Positions 25,201 to 35,840 of a stretch of 64,000 nucleotides of DNA are shown here, one piece after another. The position numbers were made by a program, and so were the translations under genes. This DNA is from Mytilus galloprovincialis (lineage: Eukaryota > Mollusca > Bivalvia > Mytilida > Mytilidae). The stretch lies in assembly GCF_965363235.1 (NCBI RefSeq), contig NC_134840.1, forward strand, positions 95,306,416 through 95,370,415, in the 5' to 3' direction. A model generated the notes under the pieces. The model did not search any database, was not told the DNA's origin, and saw nothing but the letters and a program-made list of their open reading frames with translations. Each line of letters begins with the position of its first letter. The stretch's first letter is position 1.

Positions 25201-27870
25201 TGACTTGGATGGAGAGTTGTCTCATTAGCACTCAAACCCATTACATTTAAATTTGTAACTGAGAGAATTGCTTTTAATAAATACTTCTGAGTTGTCTTTT
25301 TCATTTTTTTCTCCTATTTTTAAAAGGTGGTCCGAGACCACCATTGTCATCCCTTGATTTTCGTTGTTCACAAATATAGTCCCTAGTGTTGACAGTGGGT
25401 CACTTGCCATTAATTTTTATACCCCTTCCAAATTTATTTCTCCATATTTAATGCCTCAAATTGCAAGTAGGGGGTGAAATTACACTGTAAAAAAATTTGG
25501 GTCCAGAATTTTAAAGGAAAGTAGTGATTTGGTCCAGCTGAAAAAGGTTTAAAATTAGCACTTCGGAAGCTGTCAAAAGATTTCAAGACGCCCTAAACAT
25601 AAAATTGTCCATATTTTGAGTTAGAGACGATGAAGTTTTCTATAATTTTGATATAATTTGTCCCAAAAGTAGTACAACACACTGTAAAATGTTCTTTGAA
25701 AAAACGCAGGTGGGATTTTCTTATTTTCATTTATGTTCTAAAAGAAATGCACTACGAAATAATTGTGGTCTCGGACCAGGTGAAACTGGATGTGATGTAC
25801 ATGCACTGTTTGGTGGTTTTACATCTTAAGGTGGCTCGGGCGTATTCGAAGTTTCTATCAGAAGTGCCGTATTTTTGGTTATTTTATTCTTTAAAGAAAA
25901 TGATTCAAATTGGTCAAAAAAAAATAGGGGGTCACGGACCATTTAAGCTCAAAATTTTACTTTTAAACAGGTATGTAAAAGGGACCATTTTTCAATGAAA
26001 TGATAGGGGAAATAGAGTTGTTGACATATTTTTTTCGGAATATCAAAAAACGTTCTATGACAATTGGTCCAAAACTGTTATATGAAAAGCTGGAATATAG
26101 CTTCAAAGAATGAGCCAATAAAAAACATAGGTCACCGATAAGGAAAAAAAAATATTTTACCTTAAAACCCAAATTTTGGCGGGAAAATGGTGAAAATGGG
26201 TGAATTGTCATTTTGACCCTTTAAAAAATACCGATAATAACGAAAATATTCTATTAGTTACATAACTACAATGATTTGACATTTCTAATCAATCAAAATA
26301 TTAAAAAAAATTATATCGAATTTACGACAAATACTTTTGTAATTCATGCGTGAAATTATGCGCAGTCGAATAGTCCCGAGCCACCTTAACCCTTTCGCCG
26401 ACGAGTCCCGGTTTACCGGGATTCACGCTTCAGACAGCTGACGATGAGTCCCGTTTTACCGGGATCGGAATACCTCTTTTATGTTTCCCGCTCAAACAGT
26501 GCAAACGTGGGTTATCTTTCTTTGATGGATAACCCGGATGAAAGTGTAAACATGCCGGTTCCTTTTGTTGAAAACCGTGTCAAAATCAGAGGAAATTTAC
26601 GGAATTTGCGAGAATTTGAAATGAGGGAACATTTTTTTTTGAAAGAATATGGAAGAATTGAAGCCAAACTAGTATACTTTTTTGACATAAAATGTCGTTT
26701 TATGTACAAAACAGTTGGAATGGACATCGATCAGTGTGAGGAATTTGTACAGCCTCATAAAATTTTTCAAAATTTTGCCGTTTTGGGTTAAAAAATTACG
26801 ATTTGGGGTGAAAGAGTCGAATTTTGAGAATTTCACCTTGATAATGACGAAAATTTGAAAATTTTGATATTTTATGAAGAAAAAATTGTCAAAACATGAA
26901 CAAAACTGTGAACAGGGTCTTAGTGAATAAAATAAATACACAAATAACTATAAACAAGTTTTTATTGACATTTATTATGAATATTTCCAACTCGAGTAAT
27001 AGTAGCCAGGGACGCCATCGTCTCAGAGTAGCTTCTGTCTGGGCAGCAATCGGTGAAAGGGTTAAAGGTGTTTTAACGTCTGATATCATGATGATCATGA
27101 TTTACATGGAATTCGTTTAAAATTTCTGTTTAAAGAAAATGGTACATTGACATGTATGAATGCCTGTGACTTTGCATAATTAACCTAACGAAATACATTT
27201 TTTTAAATATAATATTCATGTCTTTTAATAGAAAAACCTTTTCATTTTACAGTTAAACATGTTAAATAAAATGCATTCACACTCTCCACATGTAATAAAA
27301 TGAAAATAAACATGTACCTATTTGTTTAACCTTGTTTGGACATTTTATCTCCTCAGCAAGTTCAAGAGTTTCTTCAGTTTTGGTTCGAGCTACTTTATAA
27401 TTAGATTCTCCAGACAAATGTACTTTTCTTTTTTGAGTTACAGTTTCATGAAAGCTGTTTTCCAATAACCCTGAGGAAAATGGAATTGATCTTCGATTAT
27501 AACGATCCTTTTTATACTGAAATATTTCCTCTTGTACTTCATTTGTACAAGGTTTCATAGTACATCCAACTTGAATAACAGCTGGGTCGTCTAATACATT
27601 AACGTTTTTTTGGCTACACTTTTTCTGCATTCCTTTTTCCTCTGATCCACACAAGTCCAAATTTTCAATGTTAGATTTTCTGCCTTCCACTGTTTGTCTT
27701 TGATTATAACATTTGTGTTTATCTAACAAATTATCTTTTTCCATTTCACAGGAATTACTTACACTTGAACTAGTACATGTATTTAATGATATGGTACTAA
27801 CAGTTCTTTGATTCACAAGTCTCCCCAATATACAAAGCCTGCACTGCATTTTCGAAAACATCTTTCTCAT
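16294..27870 (-). CDS. ANGEL2: Angel-type 2',3'-cyclic phosphatase / CCR4-family nuclease homologue, four coding exons
   Basis: Exons, in order: 27870-27318, 23543-23317, 21553-21484 and 17225-16294. All have GT/AG junctions and consistent phases, giving about 593 aa (human ANGEL2 is 544). The N-terminal exon, about 184 residues, is poorly conserved and Lys/Ser-rich. The endonuclease/exonuclease/phosphatase fold follows, with the expected catalytic motifs: IMSYNILAQ (Asn about 219), ILCLQEVN (Glu about 266, in the 70-nt third exon), CGDFNATP (Asp about 398, Asn about 400) and PSDHLPL (Asp-His about 582-583). The family adopts the CCR4 deadenylase fold; human ANGEL2 is known to remove 2',3'-cyclic phosphates from RNA ends, so RNA processing is the likely role. 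A family-variable His/Ser-rich insertion lies between CGDFNATP and the C-terminal motifs. ATG at 27870 is the first in-frame start seen; an upstream non-coding exon cannot be excluded. The introns carry many transposons. ANGEL1 is a less likely alternative name. Confidence 0.93.
18112..18155 (-). ncRNA. type-I hammerhead ribozyme, core intact by eye
   Basis: Read on the minus strand: stem I 5' strand GCGTCA (18155-18150), core CTGATGA (18149-18143), stem II GTCT-TATGT-AGAC, GAAA (18129-18126), a minimal stem III, cleavage triplet GTC (18120-18118), stem I 3' strand TGGCGT (18117-18112). All six stem I pairs form (two G-U). Minimal stem III is typical of the hammerheads of metazoan retrozymes. 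Sense relative to ANGEL2, so it would be transcribed in the pre-mRNA intron. Confidence 0.75.
18444..20800. mobile_element. 2.36-kb TIR element with seven-copy palindromic motif array
   Basis: Perfect 29-bp inverted ends at 18444-18472 and 20772-20800 (ACGGCCTAGCCAAGATC... and its complement). No transposase reading frame is present. The interior carries TGTCTTGTCCGTAGACA seven times and a diverged internal duplication of about 350 bp. It sits at the seam between two retrozyme units; a target duplication is not clear. The superfamily is not assigned. Confidence 0.75.
19036..20250. repeat. array of seven TGTCTTGTCCGTAGACA motifs
   Basis: Plus-strand copies at about 19037, 19194, 19213, 19717, 20067 and 20234, and one inverted at 19543-19559. 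The 17-mer is an interrupted dyad (TGTCT...AGACA). All copies are identical while flanking duplicated sequence has drifted, so the motif looks constrained or recently homogenised. Confidence 0.8.
21315..21456. mobile_element. MITE, TIR CAGTGGCGGATCCAG, copy 3
   Basis: Starts CATTGGTGGATAC and ends CTGGATCCGCCCCTG, flanked by AATTT at 21310-21314 and 21457-21461. It lies just downstream of the ANGEL2 exon 21553-21484. Confidence 0.75.
22547..23267. mobile_element. TIR element with ATATCCAGAAAT ends
   Basis: Ends ATATCCAGAAAT and ATTTCTGGATAT are perfectly inverted, with weaker pairing extending about 45 bp. GATAC is duplicated at 22542-22546 and 23268-23272. CCCCGGCAAC occurs twice inside (about 22906 and 23122). 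The 84-aa frame at 22786-23040 resembles nothing known. It lies in ANGEL2 intron 2, ending 50 bp from exon 2. Confidence 0.6.
23714..24371. mobile_element. 658-bp TIR element with eight GAC-N8-GTC dyads
   Basis: Inverted ends CAGTCAGAGCTCAGACATAA and its near complement at the right; TACAT is duplicated at 23709-23713 and 24372-24376. Eight 14-bp dyads of the form GAC-N8-GTC (consensus GACTTnnATAAGTC) lie at 23727, 23754, 23818, 23884, 24240, 24265, 24318 and 24345. No ORF. CAG start plus a 5-bp duplication suggests a hAT-like element. It lies in ANGEL2 intron 1. Confidence 0.75.
24672..24760 (+). repeat. single unit of the CCATGAAATGAGGTCAAGGTC family
   Basis: Contains GGTCCATGGAATGGGGTCATGGTCAGGTGAAC and CTGTCTGACAGAC in segments, matching one unit of the array at 33636-34530. 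Confidence 0.5.
25140..25245 (-). repeat. dispersed repeat fragment (GAGACAACTCTC family, reverse)
   Basis: The complement of the 9350-9465 repeat, including AACCTTTAATGGTTTACTTT and AAATTGTGACTTGG. Confidence 0.5.
25325..25782. repeat. weak inverted repeat around GGTCCGAGACCAC
   Basis: GGTGGTCCGAGACCACCATT at the left and AATTGTGGTCTCGGACCAGG at the right form an inverted pair about 450 bp apart. Termini and target duplication cannot be fixed, so this may be a decayed transposon. Confidence 0.3.
25826..26389. mobile_element. TTAA-flanked piggyBac-like MITE, TIR GGTGGCTCGGG
   Basis: TTAA at 25826-25829 and 26386-26389 encloses GGTGGCTCGGGCGTATTCGA and TCGAATAGTCCCGAGCCACC. Non-coding. Its right TTAA is shared with the next element. 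It lies in ANGEL2 intron 1. Confidence 0.8.
26386..27065. mobile_element. TTAA-flanked piggyBac-like element, TIR CCCTTTCGCCGA
   Basis: TTAA at 26386-26389 and 27062-27065 encloses CCCTTTCGCCGA and TCGGTGAAAGGG. CCCTTT-starting ends after TTAA are typical of piggyBac. GAGTCCCG-TTTACCGGGAT occurs twice near the left end. The 115-aa frame at 26444-26791 has no transposase motif and is probably fortuitous. Confidence 0.8.
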
Positions 27871-28440
27871 ACAAAGTCAATACCACTTGTGACTTAAGCT
27901 TGACATCCATTCTAAAAATACTTATCATGATACTACTAAGGTTTAAAAAACCCAATAAGCTTTAACCTTGACCTTTAAGATTAAAAATAGGATAACTTCA
28001 CCAATACTGGCAATATTACATCATACATGTACATGTAGTGTTTCACTATTGGGCTGCCTTATATTGCAAAATTCTTTGACACGTGCTTATTTAAAAAAAA
28101 TGTTTTGTTCCGAAAAAAAATGAATAAATGTAACTTGTTCAAATGTTAGTTTCACTTTAAAACAAGTTTTATCGCATGGTTATATATTTTCGTAGACTTC
28201 GGCCCTTTGTCATGTTTTTTTTAGTTTTCTTTCACATTCAATCTAAAATGTTCTTATTTTGAAAACATTGGCAGTGTGCCGAAAAGTTTTATAAACAAAG
28301 CAACCACTTATCAATCACTCCTTTGTCATGCATGTACTGGGTTTTCGTCCTTGATTATAATAACACACGAGTCGACTACGGGTCTTAAATTCCGTGTTTA
28401 ATAAATTATTATAAATTAAGGAATGTATCTCCCTCATGAA
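27871..28440. promoter_or_regulatory. ANGEL2 upstream region
   Basis: Sequence immediately 5' of the ANGEL2 start codon (minus strand). It is AT-rich, with no clear TATA box or CpG cluster. It presumably holds the promoter and 5' UTR by position only. Confidence 0.3.
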
Positions 28441-28632
28441 TGCAAAGCTCCGATTCATTACACGGATTTGGGTATACGTTTTGGAACTTTTGGATTATAG
28501 CTCTTCATTTTTTATATAAGCTATTTAAAGGATTTAAAATATTTTGGCCACGAGCATCACTGAAGAGACATGTATTGTGGAAATGCGCATCTGGTGCAAG
28601 ACAATTGGTACCGTTAATTTTATTACCGAATA
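28440..28632 (+). mobile_element. retrozyme-like fragment, second hammerhead family
   Basis: Contains a hammerhead-like region at 28554-28597 followed by AATTGGTACCGTTAATTTTA, a 3' context different from the 18083 and 46378 families. A short matching 3' fragment (AAAATGCACATCTGGTACAATTAATTGGT, in segments) lies at 51268-51298. It is truncated on the right by the CAGTGGCGG MITE. Confidence 0.45.
28554..28597 (+). ncRNA. decayed hammerhead ribozyme of a second family
   Basis: Stem I GCATCA (28554-28559) pairs fully with TGGTGC (28592-28597). The core CTGAAGA is allowed because the fifth position is variable. GAAA is at 28580-28583 and the cleavage triplet is ATC at 28589-28591. The first stem II pair is a G-G mismatch, so activity is doubtful. 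Stem I differs from the other family by compensating changes. Confidence 0.5.
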
Positions 28633-28637
28633 ATGTC

Positions 28638-28804
28638 CAGTGGCGGATCCAGGGGGGGGGGGGGTTCCGGGGGTGCGCACCCCCCTTTATTTTTGCCGAT
28701 CAATGCATTTGTATCGGGACATATGTTTTGCACCCCCCCCCCTTTTTGCCCTGGGTGCCCTGGGTTAGCACCCCCCCTTTCGAAAATTCCTGCATCCGCC
28801 CCTG
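28638..28804. mobile_element. MITE, TIR CAGTGGCGGATCCAG, copy 4
   Basis: Starts CAGTGGCGGATCCAG and ends CATCCGCCCCTG, flanked by ATGTC at 28633-28637 and 28805-28809. Overlapping frames on both strands are C/G-run artefacts. Confidence 0.78.
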
Positions 28805-28809
28805 ATGTC

Positions 28810-30151
28810 ATTAACCTCAGCATAGAACCACCGGCTTAAATTTCAATCATAAACACACAAGGATTTGTAACAAGAATAAGAACACCAATTAAATATTTTG
28901 TACGTATATGCTGTTTGTACAAAGTGAAAGATTCTATATCCACTTGTAAACAGGAGCGATGTTTTACATCTACCCGTTGTGGGGGGGAAAGAAGGTTCTA
29001 TAGTTATATTGAATGGAAAAGGGTTTATAATTATATAGCAGAGACATATGCTACTTTATTTATATCTCTGGTTAACTTTATATGCCGCTATGGTTCCAAC
29101 ATCTTTGCACAATTATTTCCTAGCTAGCGGCCTATTTGGAAAAATCAGATATATCATCATATATACTATGATGTCAGGGCCGTAAACTACATAGATGCAT
29201 GTAGGCAGTTGCCTCCTATTGCGGACTCACTGACAACAAAAAAAATAATAAATGGAGAAAAAAACGCTATTTAAGAATGGAAAATGGTTAAGATCATGCA
29301 TAATTTTTATAGCACTGGCTGTTAGTTAAAACAACAAGGTGGTTAAATCATAATTTCATGCAGGTGTGTTCAATATTTGGATCTGAATGTTCGGTACCCA
29401 ACTCAACTCCTTCGCACACATAAAATTTTCCCACCAAATACTATTGCATGTAGATCTGCATACATAGAAGTAACAATGTTGGCAATATTGAATGCATAGA
29501 AGTGCTAAAAAGATGGGATTTGTCCAGTCAGAAAAAATCACCTTAGCATTTGACAAAACCAGAATAAAACTTTTTGGTGTATACAAACATTGTTACGTTT
29601 TAATAATTTGAACTTGATAGATAAAATTATGAGTTATTGAGTATGCATTTTTATTTTAAGGTTTGAAAATTGTGTCTTTGAAACGAAGTCAAAATTAATT
29701 CGATTTGGACAGCCAAATAAGCCGGATAAACCGCAAAAAATGACCAACTTCAGGGGGCTTAAATTTTTAGTCTTTGCAAAATTTTCCCTTAATTTAAGTG
29801 AGATATCTTGCGTAAAGAGTCATAAAGCAGGATAAAGCGAAAACAAATATTACGCTACCCGGACACGTAATCTAACTCTGGTTTATAACTATTTTTAATA
29901 TATTCCAGGCGCATATTTATTGAAATGTATCAAAAAATTAACAAGTCGTGTATTCTTGGGAGGTACATTGCATACAAGGAAAAGGCCTGGTGTTATATAT
30001 ATAATCCCACTTTTTTTTCTGAACGGTTTTCCCCTTTTAAAACCAGCAGATTTATTTTTTTGATGGATGTATTGTAATTCTGTTATGTCTTGCATTGCAC
30101 AATTTGCCAAAGCCAAAGCCATTGTATGACTATCTATCATTATTTTAATAA
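28810..30151. other. intergenic stretch without recognisable genes
   Basis: AT-rich, with short chance frames only. No clear transposon ends were identified. Confidence 0.4.
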
Positions 30152-30159
30152 CGTGTAGA

Positions 30160-30974
30160 CACAGGCACTTGTCTCAAAAAAAATTCCTTTATACCTTAAT
30201 ATAACACAAGGTACTTAACTAAATTTTTTGAAAAATGACACCCTGTCCCGAATTCCCGTTATTTTTTTATTTCTCGGTTGTCAAACCTACTTAAACTTAA
30301 TATGCCGTAAATCTAAATTGATTTATCTACATATTGGTATATGACACGATTATCATTGTTGTCGGGATCATTAGCAGCAGGCCTCAGAAGTCGGTCAACG
30401 GGATGTTTTTTTGCATTCGTCTCAAACTTTGGCAACACCCAGCCCGCAGTGATTGAATTATTATAAAATATTATTAAAATAAAAACTGTCAGCTTCCCTC
30501 TGACTATGAATTATTATCTTTATTGTAAATTCTTTACAGATTATATGAAACAAACCCAAATAAGTTTGTTATGAAACCCACGTGTACACAACGACACTAA
30601 TGTAGAGTTATAAATTGACCAAAATTTCCCACATTTATTTTTAGCCAGACGATTGACCAATGAGAAACAAGTATAAAATTACATGCGGACTGGGTGTTGC
30701 CAAAGTTTGAGACGAATGCAAAAAAACATACCGTTGACCGACTTCTGAGGCCTGCTACTAATGATCCCGACAATAATGATAGTCGTGTCATATACCATTG
30801 TGTAGATAAATCAATTTAGATTTACGGCATATTAAGTTTAAGTAGGTTTGACAACCGAGAAATAAAAAAATAACGGGAATTCGGGACTGGGTGTCATTTT
30901 TCAAAAAAATTAGTTAAGTACCTTGTGTTATATTAAGGTATATAGGATTTTTTTTTTTGAGACAAGTGCCTGTG
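30160..30974. mobile_element. 815-bp foldback hAT-like element
   Basis: Inverted arms of about 285 bp (30160-30442 and 30686-30974) begin CACAGGCACTTGTCTC and surround a roughly 240-bp spacer. The 8-bp target duplication CGTGTAGA lies at 30152-30159 and 30975-30982, as expected for hAT. The arms are nearly identical, suggesting a young insertion or arm conversion. No transposase. Confidence 0.85.
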
Positions 30975-30982
30975 CGTGTAGA

Positions 30983-33033
30983 CTATAAAGTGACCATGGC
31001 TAGAATTTCGGTTCACCACTAAAGAAATGTGTTGAATGTACATCAATGAGACATTAATCTAATGACACAATAAACTAAAAGAGATAATAAACAGTCACAC
31101 ATAATATATATATAGAGTAACATACTGTCTTCAACAATAGACACTACTAAAATGTCAAATCCACGTGGTCAAATAACTTCTAAATAAATAGTTTCTACAA
31201 ATCTTTCATTTATTAGACAGAAACCTTGATTCAACGATCACCAGTTATTACAAAAAACTCCGATTTTCGATCGAAGGCACATCAGTCCTGTATTTGGTGT
31301 CACAAAAAAAATCTTACGACTTAGACTGATCGTAAGTCACGAATAATTCAATGTACTTATGACCAATCTTAGTTGTAAGTGTTTTTTTTTTTGGTATAAC
31401 CAACTCCTAGTGCATCGACTGAATTCACATCATAAACAGATATGGATATAATCATATCAATTCTAAGATGTTAAACCACAGCCAGATCAGAGTCACACAC
31501 ATATTAAAAGAAAAAAAGGCATAACAATTATATCTAATATTAACAGGCAAATGTTCACAAAAATAATATCTGTACTATATTGATAGCTTTCTCAGTTCAA
31601 AACATATATTAATATAAATTGCAATACTTTTCAGTCCCGCTAGGTTTTCTTGAATAAAAAGCCAATTAAATTTGGCACTTGTGCTTAACTTTCAAATTTT
31701 ACAACATATTAGAATATGATCATAAAAGGCTTTTCTTAAAAAGTTATAAAGGGGACATTGACATATAAAATATTGATAATATAGGCAATCGTTGAAGCAT
31801 GACTGTATCGAGCCACCCTTACAGGACAGTCAACCCCTCCCCCTTGTATTTTTTGGGGGATCCTATGGCCACTGCATGGGTATTTTATTTATTTCAGTTT
31901 TATTACTAGTCCCCGCGGACCTACTATGCCGATTATGTGCTATATTACAGGAACAGTGAACTTTTTTATGTCCCTTTACGAGATAGCAACTCAAAAATAC
32001 AAATAATTTTACATAAAAAAGGTCAAACGACATATGTACTAACTTACCTGTATACATGTGTCTTTGTCTCCCAGACATGAATATATACCTTATGTATATC
32101 TTATTGGTCAATATATTCTGTGTACATCGTTTATAAAGGAATCGTAACATTAATCATTTCATTTATAGAAGACCCCCCATCCCCTTTCGTTGCTAATACC
32201 TTAACAACGCCTGTGACGTGTATACATATTTACGTTCGATGCGCCATAAGGGCACGGAACAGCATGTGATGGTTTAGCTAAAGTTTTCCAAGAGAATCTT
32301 TGAACATGGTCCCAGCCAATAGACTGTGATCCCGCTATACATAATCATCTTGTTCTATAAATATTGATATATGAAATATGTAATATGCACATGTATCTAG
32401 GCAGGCGAACCAGTCTACTCAGCCAACAGAATCACTGTTAACCGCGGGTGACAATGTTACAATCACCATCACGAGTTGGTTGACCGGTATGGCATATTTC
32501 TCCGTTTCACAGATGATATAGCAAATATGTTCCCTTTCCCCAAATGTAACATAACCATATTAAATTAAAACCGAGTTTGTACTGACGAAATGAGCAACGC
32601 GACAGGCGCCCCAATAATGTATATGGAGCAGATTCTGCTTATCCTTCCAGAGCTGTGACCTGGCTGGACATCACCCCCAGTTTACAAAGCCAATGGGGGC
32701 TCGTGTTGTTCAGTCTTTAGTATTTATGATTTTTTTTGCGTACTATCGGTTGTTTATTTGTTGGTCCTTTTCTCAGCTTTGTCAGTTTATTTTTGACTTA
32801 TGAGTTTGAATGTCCATTTGGTATCTTTCGCCTATCTTTTCATGAAATCGAAATACCCATCGGCTCATCATGCAATGTTGAATAGTTCTTGATGAATTGT
32901 ATCCATTGATAAAGTGCATGTTGACTGATATATCATTAGAAAGAAACAGAAGAAAAAAAGAAACTCCAAACCGAGAGAAATTAAAAATAAATTGACAGCT
33001 AATCACCTCCTGTAGTCCAGACAATCATTAATT
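30983..33033. other. intergenic stretch with repeat debris
   Basis: A dispersed mollusc-type repeat fragment is likely at about 32640-32860 (GACATCACCCCCAGTTT). Nothing coding is supported. Confidence 0.35.
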
Positions 33034-33400
33034 CTAAATACATAATTTACAAGCATTGTACGGGAGGTAATTAAACATTGTTGTTTTCAATTGGGATCGG
33101 ATTACCTCCCTTAGACTGCTTTTAAATTGTAGTAATTGTCCTTTAACCAGAAAAAAATTCGTTTTGCCCCCTTTTTTGCCTCTAATTCCTAAATGGTTGG
33201 AACCATAACCCCCATAGTCAATCCTTACCATCCCTCTGTTGTATGGAAACTGGAATAATTTCAGAGATTCATACACTTTAACACAAGTTATTGTCTGAAA
33301 ACTACAAAAATGCTTATTTGGGCCTCTTTTTTGGCCCGTAATTCCTAAACAAAAATCAATCCCAACCATCCTGTAGTGGTTCTCAACCTTGTGTTAAAAT
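33034..33400 (-). repeat. dispersed repeat with internal duplication
   Basis: On the minus strand the phrase GGAATTA-GGGCCAAAAAAG...TTGTTAAAGG-like text occurs twice about 150 bp apart (GGAATTACGGGCC and GGAATTAGAGGC). The 111-aa frame across it repeats a Gly/Lys-rich phrase and looks like repeat-derived reading frame rather than a gene. Confidence 0.4.
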
Positions 33401-33635
33401 TTTATTGATTTCTATTCACTGATACTAAAGTTATTATGCAGAAACCATCCATTTCAGACAATGCTGACGACGAAGTATTACCAATATACGACCAAAAACA
33501 TTTTAAATGTTTGTGGGCGTGTAAAAACCCACTGTGAGTCTTCCAAGAAGACTTGTCTCCAAATATTGCAAGCAGAAATTGTCCATGGTTTATTATGGCA
33601 AACCCTAAAATTCATTCAGATAATAAATTAAACAA

Positions 33636-34530
33636 GAGTGCACACACTGAATGTCTCACTTGTTTACTGTTGAAAGTCTTAAAGATAATGGTTTATCTAA
33701 AAGCATAAAAGAAACTAAGGTATGATAAATGCTGTCAGGCAGACATTTAGATCTTAAAAAATTTTGTATACACAAAATATAGTAGAGCTATAGCTTCTGG
33801 TTATTGAAAAAAAGACAAGAACAAGAAAATCTTAACCAACTTTACCAATGAACCATGACAATTATGTCAAGGTCAGTTGATACATGCCAGACAGACATGT
33901 ACACCTTACAATGGTTCCATTATATAATTGACCTATTGCTTAAAGTACTTGAAATACAAACTAAACCACAAAAAACTTGACCTTGACAAATGAACCATGA
34001 AAATTAGGTAAATGTCAGAATAGACCTGCAAGACAGACATGTACTCCTTTCAACTATTCCATATACCAAATATAGTTGCCCTATTGCTTATAGAACTAGA
34101 CTAAAACAGACTCAACCACAAAAACTTGGCTAACCATGAAATAAGAGTTCCAAGGTCATATGAAACCTTTCAGACTGACATGTCATTCCATAGACCACAT
34201 ATATAACTTGTTGGCTTACTGCTTACTAGTATATATAGCATTCAAGAAACAGACCTAATCATGTAACCTGAACCTTTATCATTGATCCATGAAATGAGGT
34301 CAAGGTCAGGTGAACTCTGTCTGACAGACATGCAGGTATCACAAATAAACCATATACCAAATATGGTTATCCTCTCACTCGTAATATTTATATGTGAGAA
34401 ATTCACATGACAAATAAACTAAATCTTTTTTCAAGCAATGGCTAAACCATGAAAATGAAGTCAAGGACAATGGACATTTGACAGATGGAAACTTTGTAAT
34501 CTGAGGTAATTGCATACTAGATGTAGGTGA
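33636..34530 (+). mobile_element. AACAAGAGTGCACAC element with about five degenerate core units
   Basis: Starts AACAAGAGTGCACACACTGAA. Units of 135-160 bp each contain AACCATGAAA, GTCAAGGTCA, CAGACATG and CCATATACCAAATAT, starting near 33850, 33987, 34131, 34281 and 34441. A single unit occurs at 24672-24760. Fixed start plus variable cores is the pattern also seen at 13622-14403. Confidence 0.6.
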
Positions 34531-34904
34531 CAAAGATGACCATGCAAGGAGACAGCAGTAATCCTATGTTTCTCAGCAGCTTCTATGTTTAGAAAACATG
34601 TTTTGTTTTTGGTTCATGTCTGTCATATTTGTTTTCATAAATCATTTTGTTATATTTTTTTTCCCTTCTCATTTACAACAGTTTATGAACTTTGCTTAGA
34701 TCATCACTGATCAGACAATAAATAAGGTAAATTATAACCTAGGTCTTCCTACATTTTCTAGTATGTTAACCAATGGTGGATATGATTGATGGATGGCTGT
34801 TTGATGTCCAGTGGCAAATCAAATGAATATCCAGGATGAGAACATGATAATGCTTTGTACCAGATTTTAAACAAGCTTCTTCATTTAGAAACAGTTTACA
34901 GGAA

Positions 34905-35098
34905 GAAATAACAACCTATTGGTACACTCTGACACAGATCTGACCAGTGTCTGCTCTTACTCCAGAATGACACCTGCGTAAAGGGAGCAGAAATACTTAT
35001 TTAAGTATTTCTTTTCATCTGGCCTGGTTTAGAAACCACAATCTCTTGAACAGGAAACAGACACATTACAACAAGACCACTGAGGTGGTTCTGGTGAA
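34905..35098 (-). mobile_element. decayed tRNA-derived SINE
   Basis: On the minus strand, 35098 to about 35022 reads like a tRNA head: CCTCAGTGGTCTTGTTGTAA (A-box region) and GTGGTTTCTAAACC (decayed B-box). A body follows to about 34905. The exact tail is not visible. Confidence 0.45.
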
Positions 35099-35454
35099 AT
35101 ATAAGGCAAATAAATAACAAAATATTAAGTTGATACCATCACACTTTATCTTGCACTAAGACAAAAATCACATGACAACAAAATGGCTAATAACAATATT
35201 TACATACAACTGCTTGTACTAGCTGCCTGAAGAAGTTACCTCCCCTTTAATCACTCATCAAAGCTATTGCATGTCGTAACAATAACAACAATTGGGACGG
35301 CACCAACATGTGCGAATTAACAATAAAATAACAATGCACAAATATTTACAATTCTTAGCACTTGTTACTGAATGAAAGTAAGAAAATATCATCTAAATCA
35401 CAGAATTTATATAAAAAACTTTATCAGACGTGCATCAAGCCTGACGGAAGTGCA

Positions 35455-35840
35455 GTTCAGGTGTGTACCTAAATTTACATACATAATAGACATCACAAAG
35501 AAATAAACCATTTTCAGATGTGTAACTTAAATTACATACATAACTGAAAAAGAAAAGAATTTATTATTTTAGCTGTGTACCAAAAATTACACAGATAACA
35601 AAGAAAAAGAATTTATAATTTTTCAGGTGTGTACCTAAATAATATACATCACAAAGAAAAAAATTTATCATTTTCAACTGTTTACTTAAATTTCATACAT
35701 AACAAAGAAATTTATCATTTTAAGGTGTGTACCTAAAATAAGATTCATAATTATATAACAGACAATGAAAAGAATTTACAATTTTCAGAAACATAACAAG
35801 GAAAATATTTTATCATTATCAGGTGTGTATCTCAATTTAT
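35455..35840 (+). repeat. degenerate tandem repeat, about seven units of 50-60 bp
   Basis: Each unit starts GTGTGTACCTAAAT-like and ends AATTTATCATTTTCAG-like. Units start near 35461, 35518, 35573, 35628, 35680, 35727 and 35825. Confidence 0.65.

Noticed and set aside
26444-26791. 115-aa frame inside the CCCTTTCGCCGA element
   Set aside because: No piggyBac catalytic motif, and an overlapping antisense frame of similar length; most likely fortuitous in a non-autonomous element.
28440-28839. Frames of 66-121 aa on both strands, Gly/Pro-rich
   Set aside because: They cross the CAGTGGCGGATCCAG MITE; composition comes from G and C runs. The same applies to the frames at 3160-3375 and 15799-16002.
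33034-33369. 111-aa minus-strand frame
   Set aside because: Repetitive, with internal duplication of the same DNA phrase; looks like a dispersed repeat read through rather than a gene.
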